This document shows, piece by piece, positions 20,980-29,431 of a stretch of 64,000 bases of DNA. Numbering within the stretch: the first letter of the stretch is position 1; each line of letters starts with the position of its first letter. The notes beneath the pieces are model-generated. The model saw nothing but the letters and a program-made list of their open reading frames with translations, made no database searches and had not been told where the DNA came from. Source of the DNA: an uncultured Eubacteriales bacterium (GTDB lineage Bacteria > Bacillota > Clostridia > Lachnospirales > Lachnospiraceae); NCBI GenBank assembly GCA_900315015.1, contig OMXJ01000006.1, positions 1 to 64,000 of the forward strand. Reading direction: 5' to 3'. The position numbers and the translations under genes were made by a program.

Positions 20980-21918
20980 ATGAAAAGAGGCGGACTTGGA
21001 AAAGGTTTGGATAAGCTTATACCAGATAAAAAAATAGCTGAGTCGGAAAATGAAAAGAAGGTTGAAGTAAAGGTAGAAAAGCAAATAGAAAAGGTAATAG
21101 TAAAAGAAAATACCGGCGAGCCATTAAGTGTGAAACTTGCTTTAATCGAGCCAAATAAAGATCAGCCTAGAAGTTATTTTGACGAGGATGCATTGAATTC
21201 TCTTGCAGATTCTATTAGAGAAAACGGTATAATAGAACCTCTTGTATTAAAGAAAAATGGAAGCAGATATATAATAATTGCTGGTGAAAGAAGATGGAGA
21301 GCTGCTAGAATAGCAGGACTAAAGGAAGTTCCATGTGTAATCCTGGACTTGACTGAACAGGCAACTTTTGAAGCAGCACTTATTGAGAATATTCAAAGAA
21401 GGGATTTAAATCCTATTGAAGAAGCAAATGCCTATAAAAAATTAAAGGAAGATTATAATTTAAGCCATGATGAAATAGCTACAAAGGTTGGAAAAAGCAG
21501 ATCTGCGATTACAAATTCTTTAAGATTATTAGGTTTAAAAAAGGAAATCCAGGAAATGCTTATCCAGGAGATAATAACAGAAGGGCATGGCAAAGTATTA
21601 GCTGGAATTGAAGATTTAGATCTTCAGCTCGAAATAGCTAATGAAATTAGAGACAATAGTTTAAGTGTTAGAGAAACGGAAAAACTTGTAAATAAAAGGC
21701 TGAATGAAAAAGATTCAAAAAAGGACAAAAAGGAAGAGATAAATCAGGATCTTGAAAATGTTTATAAGGAAGCTGAAAATGAATTAAAGAGTATTTTTTC
21801 AAATAAAGTTGTTATTAAGCATAACAATAAGAATAAAGGAAAAATTACTATAGAATACTACAATGCTGATGATTTTGAGAGAATAATGAAAATAATCAAA
21901 AGCGGTGAGAGGAAGTAA
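20980..21918 (+). CDS. parB: Chromosome-partitioning protein ParB (Spo0J)
   Basis: ParB is the CTP-dependent DNA clamp that loads at parS, slides outward and recruits ParA and SMC. The protein has 312 aa. The N-terminal LGKGLDKLIP peptide matches the ParA-stimulating tail, followed by a Lys/Glu linker. The CTP-binding ParB/Sulfiredoxin domain has GERRWRAAR (102-110) and ENIQRRDLNPIEEA (136-149). The helix-turn-helix LSHDEIATKVGKSRSAITNSLRLL (161-184) reads parS. The C-terminal dimer domain is at the end. Its sites are almost certainly those of the adjacent array. Confidence 0.97.
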   Translation: MKRGGLGKGLDKLIPDKKIAESENEKKVEVKVEKQIEKVIVKENTGEPLSVKLALIEPNKDQPRSYFDEDALNSLADSIRENGIIEPLVLKKNGSRYIIIAGERRWRAARIAGLKEVPCVILDLTEQATFEAALIENIQRRDLNPIEEANAYKKLKEDYNLSHDEIATKVGKSRSAITNSLRLLGLKKEIQEMLIQEIITEGHGKVLAGIEDLDLQLEIANEIRDNSLSVRETEKLVNKRLNEKDSKKDKKEEINQDLENVYKEAENELKSIFSNKVVIKHNNKNKGKITIEYYNADDFERIMKIIKSGERK

Positions 21919-21923
21919 TAAAT

Positions 21924-22478
21924 ATGGCAACATTGCAACAATATGCGGTAGTTTTGATAATAATCGTTGCAGTAATAGAAGTTTTCGTAATAGGAATAGT
22001 ATTATTTTTATTATGGAAGGTTGCAAATCTGCAGATTAAGTACAAAAAATTCATGAAGGGCAAGGAAGCTAAAAACCTTGAGGAAATTGTGCTAGGATGC
22101 ATCGAGGATGTAAATACCTTCAAACAGAAGCAGAGTGAAATGAGTGAGAGAATTGATAAAAATAAGAATGAGCTAGCTGAAAAAATCGAGAAAGAACAAA
22201 AGAAGCTTGATTCTCATAGTGAAAAGGTAATAAGTGAATTAAATGGAACCTTTCAGAAGATGGCACTTACTAAGTATGATGCTTTTGGAGAAAATGGAGG
22301 AAAACTCAGTTTCTCACTTTGCATGTTAAATGAAAAGAATTCTGGCTTTATTCTCACATCTATTCATTCTAAAGAAGGTTGTTATAATTACATTAAGGAA
22401 ATAATTGATAAAAATCCTATAATTATTCTCTCAGAGGATGAAAAGGAAGTATTGAATCAGGCACTTGGAAATAAGTAG
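21924..22478 (+). CDS. DUF4446 family membrane protein
   Basis: This 184-aa protein has one N-terminal transmembrane segment (about residues 8-30, VVLIIIVAVIEVFVIGIVLFL). A charged coiled coil spans about 60-110 (KQKQSEMSERIDKNKNELAEKIEKEQKK). The compact C-terminal region contains KYDAFGENGGKLSFSLCMLNEKNSGFILTSIH, the segment I associate with DUF4446. The family is often found directly after parB in Clostridia, but its function is unknown. It starts five bases after parB, so it is co-transcribed. A membrane-anchored coiled coil beside ParAB could tie segregation to the envelope, but that is inference. Confidence 0.8.
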   Translation: MATLQQYAVVLIIIVAVIEVFVIGIVLFLLWKVANLQIKYKKFMKGKEAKNLEEIVLGCIEDVNTFKQKQSEMSERIDKNKNELAEKIEKEQKKLDSHSEKVISELNGTFQKMALTKYDAFGENGGKLSFSLCMLNEKNSGFILTSIHSKEGCYNYIKEIIDKNPIIILSEDEKEVLNQALGNK

Positions 22479-22510
22479 TATTGTTAATTAGATTAAGGAA
22501 AGAAAAAGAT

Positions 22511-23392
22511 ATGCATGACTATTTAAGGGCATTAGGAATTGATGAAGACAGTGGTAAAAAAATCGTTACCAATATGATAAAGGAAACCAAAGACGAAATT
22601 GTTAATGGAAAGTTGTATGCAGGAATTAAAGAGCAAAAGCAGCTTGTAGAAAAAGAATATGATGTATTCTTCGATGCAGGAGTTAAATTAGTAGGTGAAA
22701 CAATACCAACTAAAAATGCAAAAATGAAATTTGAAGAGGATCATTATTTTCCTTACATAACAGGTGATGAGGTTTCAATGGAGGAAGACCTTATCTTTTC
22801 GAAAAAGGTAGACACGAAAGCCTACTCGGTAATGTGCGAAGATCCAAGAGCAGGAATATCACTCGTTTTTTATCTTCAGAATGTTTTAGACTATGAGATT
22901 TATAAAAAGGATAAGCTTAAAGGCCAGGTAATGGTTTGTTTTTCAGGATTGTCATTAGAAGGAAAAATTTTGTTACCAGGAAAAACAAAAGAATTAGATT
23001 TAACTGATCCACTTAATGTAATAAAAAAGAGAGGATTAATAAAGGCTGCTAAAAATGGTGATGTTTCTGCCATGGAAAATCTCACTCTTGACGAATTAGA
23101 TTTAAATACCAAGGTAAGCGAGCGTTCAATGAAGGAGGATATTTTTACAATTGTAAATACCTCAATTATGCCACATGGAGCAGAAGCAGACAGTTATAAG
23201 ATACTTGGTAATATTGAAGGTTTTAAGTTAGAAGAAAATAGTGTTACAAAAAGAAAGGTATACGTACTAGATCTTGAAGTAAACGGAATTAAAATTAAGG
23301 TTGCGATTAATAAAAACGATTTAGAGGGTGAACCTTTAGTCGGAAGAAGATTTTACGGAGTGATCTGGTTACAGGGATATATAGATTTTTAA
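22511..23392 (+). CDS. DUF3881 family protein
   Basis: This soluble protein of about 293 aa has no membrane segment or recognisable catalytic motif. It resembles the Lachnospiraceae-specific DUF3881 family in sequence style (MHDYLRALGID at the start, MCEDPRAGISLVFYLQN in the middle, GRRFYGVIWLQGYIDF at the end). I place the start at the ATG at 22511, with AAGGAAAG upstream, rather than a TTG ten codons earlier that lacks a ribosome-binding site. It follows DUF4446 in what looks like the parAB operon. Its function is unknown. Confidence 0.75.
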   Translation: MHDYLRALGIDEDSGKKIVTNMIKETKDEIVNGKLYAGIKEQKQLVEKEYDVFFDAGVKLVGETIPTKNAKMKFEEDHYFPYITGDEVSMEEDLIFSKKVDTKAYSVMCEDPRAGISLVFYLQNVLDYEIYKKDKLKGQVMVCFSGLSLEGKILLPGKTKELDLTDPLNVIKKRGLIKAAKNGDVSAMENLTLDELDLNTKVSERSMKEDIFTIVNTSIMPHGAEADSYKILGNIEGFKLEENSVTKRKVYVLDLEVNGIKIKVAINKNDLEGEPLVGRRFYGVIWLQGYIDF

Positions 23393-23461
23393 ACATACCT
23401 TGAATAGATGAGTCATAAATTTGTATCAAAGATAGTAGTAATTATTACTATATGTAACAAA

Positions 23462-23521
23462 AATAATAATCAGTGCAAATTGCATTACTATAATAATAAT
23501 CAGTGCAAATTGTATTACTAT
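23462..23521. repeat. Two head-to-tail 30-bp direct repeats
   Basis: Copies at 23462-23491 and 23492-23521 differ at one base and share the core ATCAGTGCAAATTG. A third partial copy (ATGCAAATTATG) follows near 23537. They lie in the dacF upstream region, so they may be duplicated regulator sites. Confidence 0.7.
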
Positions 23522-23586
23522 GAATAAAAAACATCGATGCAAATTATGGAAAAAAATAGAAATAATAGCAATAAGAAGGATACAGA

Positions 23587-25065
23587 ATGCATAAAATAAA
23601 GAAATTGTTGATTTTTCTGCTTGCAGTTATTGTATTTCTGGATGTAGGGCAAGGGAATATTGTTGATATAAATGCATCTGAGGTAGCTGAAAAGAATAAT
23701 GATGCTGATAATGCTCTGTGGCCGATAGGACCTGATATAGAAGCAGATGCAGCAATAGTAATGGATTGTGATACTGGAACCGTTCTATATGAGAAGGATG
23801 CATATACAGCATATTATCCAGCGAGCATAACGAAGGTATTTACAGCACTTTTAGCAGTAGAAAACTGCAGCCTTACAGAGACAGTAACAATGTCTAGAGA
23901 TGCAGAAACAAAGGTAGATGGAAGTAGGATAGGTTTAGTTGCAGGAGAGCAGCTTTCATTAAAGGATGCTTTATATGGAATGCTTCTTGAATCGGCAAAT
24001 GAAGTAGCGTATGCAATAGGAGAACATGTTTCAGGCTCGAACATGGAGGCTTTTGCAGAAATGATGAATGCAAAGGTAAAGGAGCTTGGAGGAGTAAATT
24101 CAAACTTTGTAAATGCAAATGGTTTACATGATGACAATCATTACACTTGTGCTTACGATATGGGACTTATCTGTGTTGCAGCGGCTCAGTATCCGGAGAT
24201 ATTAAAAATAGCAGGTACAAGAACCTATACGATACCACCGACAAATAAGAACGTATCAAGACCTTTAGCAAATCATCATCGTTTTATAAGAAAAACACTT
24301 AACTATGAATATGCAATAGCAGGAAAAACAGGTGGAACAGATGAAGCAAAAACGACACTTGTAACCTATGCTAAAAAGGGAGATATGACGATAGTTGCAG
24401 TCATTCTTCATGAAGCTAATGCACTTACTTCATATGATGATACAATTAAAATCTGTAATTTTGCCTTTGAAAACTACAAGGAATATAATATTCATAATAG
24501 TGAAACAACTTCTAATGAATCTATTCCATTGCTGTTTTCTGAGAATGATGAATTTGGAGCAAGTGTTGCATCATTATTAAAGATAGATTCAAGCAAAAAG
24601 GTAGTTCTTCCAAATACAGCGAATTTTTCAGACGCTGTAAAAAAGGTAAATTTAGATCCTCCGGCAGAATATGAACATGGAGACAATAATGTTGGAAATG
24701 TTACTTATGAGTACGGCGGAAAAATAGTTGGTAAAGCTGAAATATATTATTATGAGGCTGATTACCCACTGACACAAAAGGCATTTAGTGAAAAATGGCC
24801 AAGCTTCCTTATTGATCCTGGCATATATTTTCCAGTGAAGCATGCAGAGAAGGAAAAGGAAGAGGAAACTATCGTAGATGCAGGCGTTGAAATAACAAAG
24901 TCGCAGATGAGCAGTGCTAAACAAAGGGCTGTAAGAGGAAGCATCATAATAGGAGTGATAATTCTAATAGTAGGATTTGTATATTTTTACATAATTCTTC
25001 CTATTAGAAAAGAAAAATTGAGAAGAGAAAGAAGAAAAAATTTAACATTTGCAAATAAAAGATAG
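23587..25065 (+). CDS. D-alanyl-D-alanine carboxypeptidase (DacF-type PBP)
   Basis: This penicillin-binding protein trims the terminal D-Ala of peptidoglycan side chains outside the membrane. The protein has 492 aa. A signal peptide covers residues 1-31. The S11 serine-peptidase domain carries the active-site motifs S80-I-T-K83 (PASITK), S136-A-N138 (LLESANEV) and K247-T-G249 (AGKTGGT). A beta-rich C-terminal domain follows. A transmembrane segment lies near residues 455-478 (GSIIIGVIILIVGFVYFYIIL) and is followed by a highly basic cytoplasmic tail. The true C-terminal membrane span differs from the amphipathic anchor of typical DacA/DacF. A strong terminator overlaps the stop codon. Confidence 0.93.
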   Translation: MHKIKKLLIFLLAVIVFLDVGQGNIVDINASEVAEKNNDADNALWPIGPDIEADAAIVMDCDTGTVLYEKDAYTAYYPASITKVFTALLAVENCSLTETVTMSRDAETKVDGSRIGLVAGEQLSLKDALYGMLLESANEVAYAIGEHVSGSNMEAFAEMMNAKVKELGGVNSNFVNANGLHDDNHYTCAYDMGLICVAAAQYPEILKIAGTRTYTIPPTNKNVSRPLANHHRFIRKTLNYEYAIAGKTGGTDEAKTTLVTYAKKGDMTIVAVILHEANALTSYDDTIKICNFAFENYKEYNIHNSETTSNESIPLLFSENDEFGASVASLLKIDSSKKVVLPNTANFSDAVKKVNLDPPAEYEHGDNNVGNVTYEYGGKIVGKAEIYYYEADYPLTQKAFSEKWPSFLIDPGIYFPVKHAEKEKEEETIVDAGVEITKSQMSSAKQRAVRGSIIIGVIILIVGFVYFYIILPIRKEKLRRERRKNLTFANKR

Positions 25066-25092
25066 GAAGCGGGAAACGCTTCCTATCTTTTT
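25061..25092 (+). terminator. Intrinsic terminator overlapping the carboxypeptidase stop
   Basis: GATAGGAAGCG (25061-25071) and CGCTTCCTATC (25077-25087) form an 11-bp stem followed by T5. The TAG stop codon lies in the first arm. Confidence 0.9.
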
Positions 25093-25165
25093 ACATTTTT
25101 TGTTGATGGTGTAAAAAATGCTGTTTTTTATACATTTTGGTTATATACAATCTTTTTCTTTCGCC

Positions 25166-25194
25166 TTGATTTTTCGGCGAAAATGGAGTATAAT
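25166..25194 (+). promoter_or_regulatory. Promoter of the DUF4869 gene
   Basis: TTGATT (25166-25171), 17 bp and TATAAT (25189-25194). The -35 lies in the loop of an inverted repeat TCGCC/GGCGA (25161-25180), a possible operator. Confidence 0.55.
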
Positions 25195-25238
25195 AAAATG
25201 ATGTAGTATATTCAATGAAAAAACAAAGGTGACGTACT

Positions 25239-25691
25239 ATGCTTAATGTGTATTTTGGTGATATGCCCGATGTTATCTACAATACGAATGTCTACTTTGA
25301 CAACACATATAAAGACAGCTGGATAACAAATCCGCTTTCAAAAGAAATGATAAAGGCGGTCGACAAGTCCGATGTCATTGACGAAAGAACTATTTCAAGT
25401 CCTGTTTTTGGAAATATGAGTCCTAAAAAGCTTTCGGGCGGAGTAAAGACGCTTCTGCTTATTGCAAATGATCCTAATAAGATCTTCAACGCTTCGACCT
25501 GCGGTGATAACTGTGCGGAGTGGATATTGAAGATCGCAAAAATGAAAGAGGAACGGCATCAGAAAGTAGTTATCAATCTTCGCCACCTTATGGATTTCGG
25601 AGACGGACAATTTAAGATCAAGGTCGTCAATACCAATAAGATTGTAACTAATATGGCTGAGTTGGTTGTCGAAGCCGGAGAATTTGTGTGA
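25239..25691 (+). CDS. DUF4869 family protein
   Basis: This 150-aa soluble protein opens with MLNVYFGDMPDVIYNTNVYF, the form I associate with DUF4869. The central LSGGVKTLLLIANDPNKIFNASTCGDNCAEWILKIA could be a nucleotide- or metal-related fold, but I recognise no catalytic motif. The ribosome-binding site is AAAGGTG. Base composition is visibly more GC-rich than the neighbouring core genes, which suggests acquisition. The ATPase gene starts seven bases after the stop, so the two form a pair. The function of the pair is not known to me. Confidence 0.7.
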   Translation: MLNVYFGDMPDVIYNTNVYFDNTYKDSWITNPLSKEMIKAVDKSDVIDERTISSPVFGNMSPKKLSGGVKTLLLIANDPNKIFNASTCGDNCAEWILKIAKMKEERHQKVVINLRHLMDFGDGQFKIKVVNTNKIVTNMAELVVEAGEFV

Positions 25692-25698
25692 GGTAGTT

Positions 25699-26658
25699 AT
25701 GACAGGAACACATCATATCGAAGTAAAAAACAGAGATGCTGTTTTTAAGTTTGATCTTCACAGAAACATCACTATAATTCGCGGTGACAGCGGCACAGGC
25801 AAAACAACGCTTTACGAAATGATCACTGACTACACGCGGTTGTAGCAGGCAAGCGGTGTAAATCTTTCGTGTGATAAGAAATGTGTTGCTCTTACGGACA
25901 GCGATTGGAAAAATCAGCTCCGACAGTTTTCCGACAGCATCGTTTTTATTGATGAGGGTGCGGATTATCTGAAAAGCGAAGAATTTGCAGCTTCTATAAA
26001 AGCTACGGATAATTATTATGTTCTTATCACCCGCGAAAATCTGCACGAACTGCCTTACAGTGTTAACGAGATATATGAGATAAAAACCAGTGGAAAACAG
26101 CATAGCTTGAAAAGGATCTACAAATCAAATAAAAAGCATTTTTATTATGCTGCTGCGTCTGTTTCAATGGAATATGATACCTTGCTGACAGAGGATTCCA
26201 AATCCGGTTTTCAGTTTTACAAGAACTATTTCAAAGACAGCGGCATTGAGTGTTTTTCTTCGGAATCAAATTCGTCGATATTCAAGTGGCTTAAAGAAAA
26301 CGGAGATAAAAAAGTGCTTGTTATTGCAGATGGTGCGGCATTTGGTGCTGAAATTGATAGAGTACTAAAGCTCGGATCAAATTCAAAATTCAGGTTGTGC
26401 CTTCCCGAATCTTTTGAATGGCTGATACTTAAATCGGGATTGGTAAAAGACAAAGATCTGAAAAACATTATTGATGATCCGTCAAGCTTTATTGAATGCT
26501 CGGAATATTTTAGTTGGGAGAATTTCTTTGAAGCGTATCTTGTCAATATAACAACTAACACGCCTGAAAATGCTCCTTTCAAGTATGCTAAGAAAGTTAT
26601 TAATAAGAGTTACCTTATTGACAGCAATTCTAAAAAGATAATTGCTGAGATCCTTTGA
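25699..26658 (+). pseudogene. P-loop ATPase paired with DUF4869, interrupted by an in-frame TAG
   Basis: From the ATG at 25699 the frame encodes an N-terminus with a Walker A GDSGTGKTT near residue 33 (ITIIRGDSGTGKTTLYEMITDY). It hits TAG at codon 49 (25843-25845). The same frame then stays open to 26656, giving 319 codons in all. It includes a Walker B-like SIVFIDEGADYL segment and a C-terminal half ending in KKIIAEIL. No frameshift is involved. The first downstream ATG in the frame (26167) would leave only the C-terminal half without the P-loop. Either the gene is recently inactivated, or there is a sequencing error or suppression. It is next to, and probably co-transcribed with, the DUF4869 gene. 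Confidence 0.75.
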
Positions 26659-26796
26659 TCTTTAAACAACACCATATCAATACATTGACCGAAGCTGTGA
26701 TAAGACAGAGCATTTAAAGTCGGTCTTATTTTTTTCTGCAACATCAACCAGAGAGTGCTGTCATGCTGCCATAGCTCTCGGAAAGGAATAAGATAA

Positions 26797-26964
26797 GTTA
26801 TCGAATTTGAGGTTTCGGGCGACAAGATACAAGCGATACATATGCTGCTCGGCTACACTCACAACATAATCAATCTGAGTGATACCGAAAATCTTGTGAC
26901 CGTGATGTGGGCAAATGAGGAGTTTGATCCGGGGAAGCCGGATACGTTTGGAGAAACTGTGTAG
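26797..26964 (+). pseudogene. Start-less C-terminal gene remnant
   Basis: A 55-codon open frame follows an in-frame TAA and begins without a usable start codon. It encodes VIEFEVSGDKIQAIHMLL and ends WANEEFDPGKPDTFGETV. The composition resembles the DUF4869 pair, and a ribosome-binding-site-like GGAAAGGAA remains upstream, so the start region seems deleted. I do not recognise the family. The rest of the 26,659-27,022 gap shows only non-coding sequence, including a decayed inverted repeat. Confidence 0.45.
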
Positions 26965-27022
26965 GTATTGTTTTTTTTTTTCGTTATTTAGAATTCTCTA
27001 GTATTTGAAAGGATATATATAT

Positions 27023-28117
27023 ATGGATAATACTGAAGTTTATGTTCAGACAGAAAAGAACGTTAATGAAAAATGGTCTCAAAACATTAGGACGTTATCG
27101 GTTATTTGCTCGATACTTATAATTCTAATTCACACCTATAATACAGAGCAATATGGAATCAATAACGGTGTTACTTACTGGTTAGAAATAATTATATCAC
27201 AGAATCTTTCAAGAATTGCAGTTCCATTTTTTTATATTTCAAGTGCTTTTCTGTTGTATAAGAAAAAATATTCATATAAATATGTTTTGCAAACTCGTTC
27301 TCGTTCAGTATTAGTTCCATTCTTTATTTGGAATGCATTATATATGTTTTCTTTTTTCATACTTGGATTATTTGGACTGGTGGAGAATAGAGTTGTGCAA
27401 TTTAGTTTTTATGATATTTTTCAAGAATTGTTTTTTTATAGGTCTAATTATACTTTTTGGTTTATATATCAACTCATATTATTAATTTTATTATATCCTA
27501 TTATTTCCTATACAATAAAAGTTCTTAAAAATAAATCTATCATTTTGTGGTTAGTGATGATCATTATTTATTTGTTTTTTGGCGATTTTATCCCGTATAA
27601 TGGTCCTCATTTGTTACGCTTTTCAGCATTGATCTATTATTATCTAGGTGCTATATTAGGAACACAATATTCTAATAATATGATTAATGTAACCGAAGTA
27701 TTATCGAGATATAAAGCTTGGCTTTTTATTATTGGCTTAAGCCTTGGTACATTAATGTTTATATTTATTGATGTGTTAAAAATCAAGAGTTTCGTCAATT
27801 GTGACTTGATTCGTAATATATCTTTGCTATATGTTCTATATTTTATTGTTGATCACTTTGATTTATCTATCGGAGGTTGGATTTCAAAAATTACATTTTT
27901 AATATATGCAATACATCCTATTGTTTTAGAGAGTATAGAAAAGGTGTTCTTTAGAATCTTACCAAAATCATCAACCGGAGCATTGATCGATTACATAGTT
28001 GCACCAATACTTTCACTAATCTTGATTTGGATTATTACAAAAATATGGCACATTGTTTTGCCGAGAAGTTATAGGATTTGTTCTGGAGGAAGAAGTACAG
28101 TAAATAATTCCAAGTAG
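27023..28117 (+). CDS. Acyltransferase family 3 membrane protein
   Basis: This is a 364-aa integral membrane protein with about ten hydrophobic segments. It belongs to the acyltransferase-3 (OafA/YrhL-like) group, which transfers acetyl or other acyl groups to cell-surface sugars. Family features are the cytoplasmic N-terminus leading into NIRTLSVICSILIILIHTYN (with the conserved His in the first membrane helix). The RSRSVLVPFFIWNALY segment carries the conserved Arg-rich loop. The ATG at 27023 follows AAAGGA at good spacing and is preferred to a TTG six codons earlier. Very low GC, unlike the preceding DUF4869 pair, suggests a separate origin. The substrate cannot be told. Confidence 0.8.
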   Translation: MDNTEVYVQTEKNVNEKWSQNIRTLSVICSILIILIHTYNTEQYGINNGVTYWLEIIISQNLSRIAVPFFYISSAFLLYKKKYSYKYVLQTRSRSVLVPFFIWNALYMFSFFILGLFGLVENRVVQFSFYDIFQELFFYRSNYTFWFIYQLILLILLYPIISYTIKVLKNKSIILWLVMIIIYLFFGDFIPYNGPHLLRFSALIYYYLGAILGTQYSNNMINVTEVLSRYKAWLFIIGLSLGTLMFIFIDVLKIKSFVNCDLIRNISLLYVLYFIVDHFDLSIGGWISKITFLIYAIHPIVLESIEKVFFRILPKSSTGALIDYIVAPILSLILIWIITKIWHIVLPRSYRICSGGRSTVNNSK

Positions 28118-28340
28118 TGTTATTATTCATTCATATGGTTCAGATTATGACAGCGGTTGTAGCTTGACGGAGCCGCTGAAATTTTCAAACTGTTCTTATT
28201 TCTAAATATGATATTGGCATTTGAAAACTTGATTCCGTTTACCTGCAACGCAGGATGTGTGAGTAAATATTCTTAGTTTTTGCGATTAGTGATATTAGTG
28301 CTAGTGTTGTTAATTTGACTTCAACCCAACATCACATACT

Positions 28341-28383
28341 CTAAAAAAACAAAAAAAGAGCAGCCCACCTTCAGAACTGCTCT
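28341..28383 (-). terminator. Intrinsic terminator of the guanylate-kinase-like gene
   Basis: On the minus strand AGAGCAG and CTGCTCT (complement of 28377-28383 and 28357-28363) form a stem followed by T6-G-T7. It is downstream of the minus-strand gene at 28513. The rest of 28,118-28,340 holds no ORF and no element I recognise. Confidence 0.75.
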
Positions 28384-28440
28384 CAACTCCCATCACGTCC
28401 TAAAAAATCAAACAAAAATCAAACGAAAATCACACGATAG

Positions 28441-28474
28441 GTGCGGAAAGCCCGTAAATAAAGGCTTTTCGCAC
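28441..28474. terminator. Hairpin between convergent genes
   Basis: GTGCGGAAAGCC (28441-28452) pairs with GGCTTTTCGCAC (28463-28474) with one wobble. It lies between the convergent acyltransferase and kinase genes. T-tracts are weak on both sides. Confidence 0.4.
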
Positions 28475-28512
28475 TTTGTTTATGGTTTGAATACTTCTGA
28501 TATTTGGGTCTT

Positions 28513-29151
28513 TTAGAAAAATGATAAAATATACTTTTTTACATCTTCAATACAAACAGAGAGCTTGTCATTAGTAAATTTAACATTTATATTTGCATCG
28601 CTTAGTTTTTTATCAGAAAAATCTTTAGAATCAGCGATAAAACGTCTGCAGAGCTCGGTATATTTTGGATTTTGCTGAGAATGCTCCCTGTTTATGGCGC
28701 GTGTCAAAAGAACATAGTCATCCACGTAAATATATATTGGAATTACCTCTATGCCCTTTTTTGAATAGTAATCCTTTAATGAAAGAAAACCCGTGGGAGT
28801 TGATATAACGATATAGCTTTCCTTATCAAGCCTGATATTGTCATTTATGGCTGTAAAATAGGTCCATGGACCATAGATAGTATCATAGGTTCTCTTTTCA
28901 ACTACCAGACCAGCACTTTCAAGAGCAGCAAGTCCTGCAGCGTCAGTGAAATGATATTCATTGCCTTCTTTTTCACCGCTGCGGATTGGCCTTGTAGTGT
29001 AGGTGATGAGTCTTTTTAAGGGAATAGAAGAGTCTTCAAGAATACTTTTAAAAATAGTATCCTTTCCAGATGAACTTTTTCCTATAATAACAAAAAGCTT
29101 TCCATTGCCAGATAGAGGAGCTTTTTCATTAACAGCAGAATTATTATCCAT
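28513..29151 (-). CDS. Guanylate kinase-like P-loop protein
   Basis: This 212-aa protein has the guanylate-kinase fold. Walker A is GKSSSGKDT (24-32, in place of the usual GPSGVGKGT). The GMP-binding TYTTRPIRSGEKEGNEYHFTD segment is followed by an Arg-containing lid region (RAINREHSQQNP). The start is the ATG at 29151 preceded by AGGAG. An upstream extension of the frame to 29313 runs through an IS605-like repeat and is not real. The divergent P-loop and the island location suggest a paralogue rather than the essential Gmk, but GMP kinase activity is possible. Transcribed away from tRNA-Arg. Confidence 0.75.
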   Translation of the reverse strand: MDNNSAVNEKAPLSGNGKLFVIIGKSSSGKDTIFKSILEDSSIPLKRLITYTTRPIRSGEKEGNEYHFTDAAGLAALESAGLVVEKRTYDTIYGPWTYFTAINDNIRLDKESYIVISTPTGFLSLKDYYSKKGIEVIPIYIYVDDYVLLTRAINREHSQQNPKYTELCRRFIADSKDFSDKKLSDANINVKFTNDKLSVCIEDVKKYILSFF

Positions 29152-29167
29152 AGATTTTTCTCCTGAG

Positions 29168-29267
29168 GTGTCATAACCTAAATATCGTAGGCAGAATTTC
29201 TTCTGCCTCAGTCTGGTGAACCATTTAACGGAAGGCCCACTGCCTTTAGGCGGTGGGTAGTTCACAT
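29168..29267. mobile_element. IS200/IS605-type right-end-like remnant
   Basis: The segment contains two hairpins. One is GGCAGAA/TTCTGCC (29190-29206). The other is CCCACTGCC-TTTA-GGCGGTGGG (29235-29256), followed by TAGTTCAC. That order of a GC-rich hairpin and a GTTCAC-like end resembles the right ends (and the overlapping guide-RNA scaffold) of IS605-family elements. No transposase or TnpB gene is present, so it would be a solo end or a decayed element. It lies between the kinase gene and tRNA-Arg. This is based on memory of the family, not on a comparison. Confidence 0.4.
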
Positions 29268-29272
29268 AAGCA

Positions 29273-29310
29273 AAAAAGATAAAGAAAAGCCACTGAATTA
29301 ATTCAGTGGC
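29273..29310 (-). terminator. Intrinsic terminator of tRNA-Arg
   Basis: GCCACTGAATTAATTCAGTGGC (29289-29310) is a perfect 22-bp inverted repeat. On the minus strand it is followed by TTTTCTTTATCTTTTTT. It starts eight bases after the tRNA 3' end. Confidence 0.85.
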
Positions 29311-29317
29311 CATTTCA

Positions 29318-29391
29318 TGTTCCAGATGCGAGTCGAACGCACGACCTTTCGCTTAGGAGGCGAACGCTCTATCCAACTGAGCTACTGAAAC
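29318..29391 (-). tRNA. tRNA-Arg (CCT anticodon)
   Basis: A 74-nt cloverleaf on the minus strand. Acceptor stem GTTTCAG/CTGGAAC with one G-T pair, discriminator A. The anticodon loop CTCCTAA gives CCT, which reads AGG. T-loop is TTCGACT. CCA is not encoded. It borders the accessory island and could have been an insertion target, although no duplicated tRNA 3' end was seen. Confidence 0.93.
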
Positions 29392-29402
29392 ATAGCAAAT
29401 AA

Positions 29403-29431
29403 ATTATACGCATTTAAACTAATTTTGTCAA
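29403..29431 (-). promoter_or_regulatory. Promoter of tRNA-Arg
   Basis: On the minus strand TTGACA (complement of 29426-29431), 17 bp and TATAAT (complement of 29403-29408). Exact consensus. Confidence 0.85.

Noticed and set aside
25843..25845. The in-frame TAG in the ATPase could encode pyrrolysine.
   Set aside because: TAG is used as an ordinary stop codon by genes such as mnmG in this window, and no pyrrolysine machinery is visible. A nonsense mutation or sequencing error is simpler.
29152..29313. An N-terminal extension of the guanylate-kinase-like gene.
   Set aside because: The extension is encoded by the hairpin-rich IS605-like repeat and the tRNA-Arg terminator. A good ribosome-binding site precedes the ATG at 29151.
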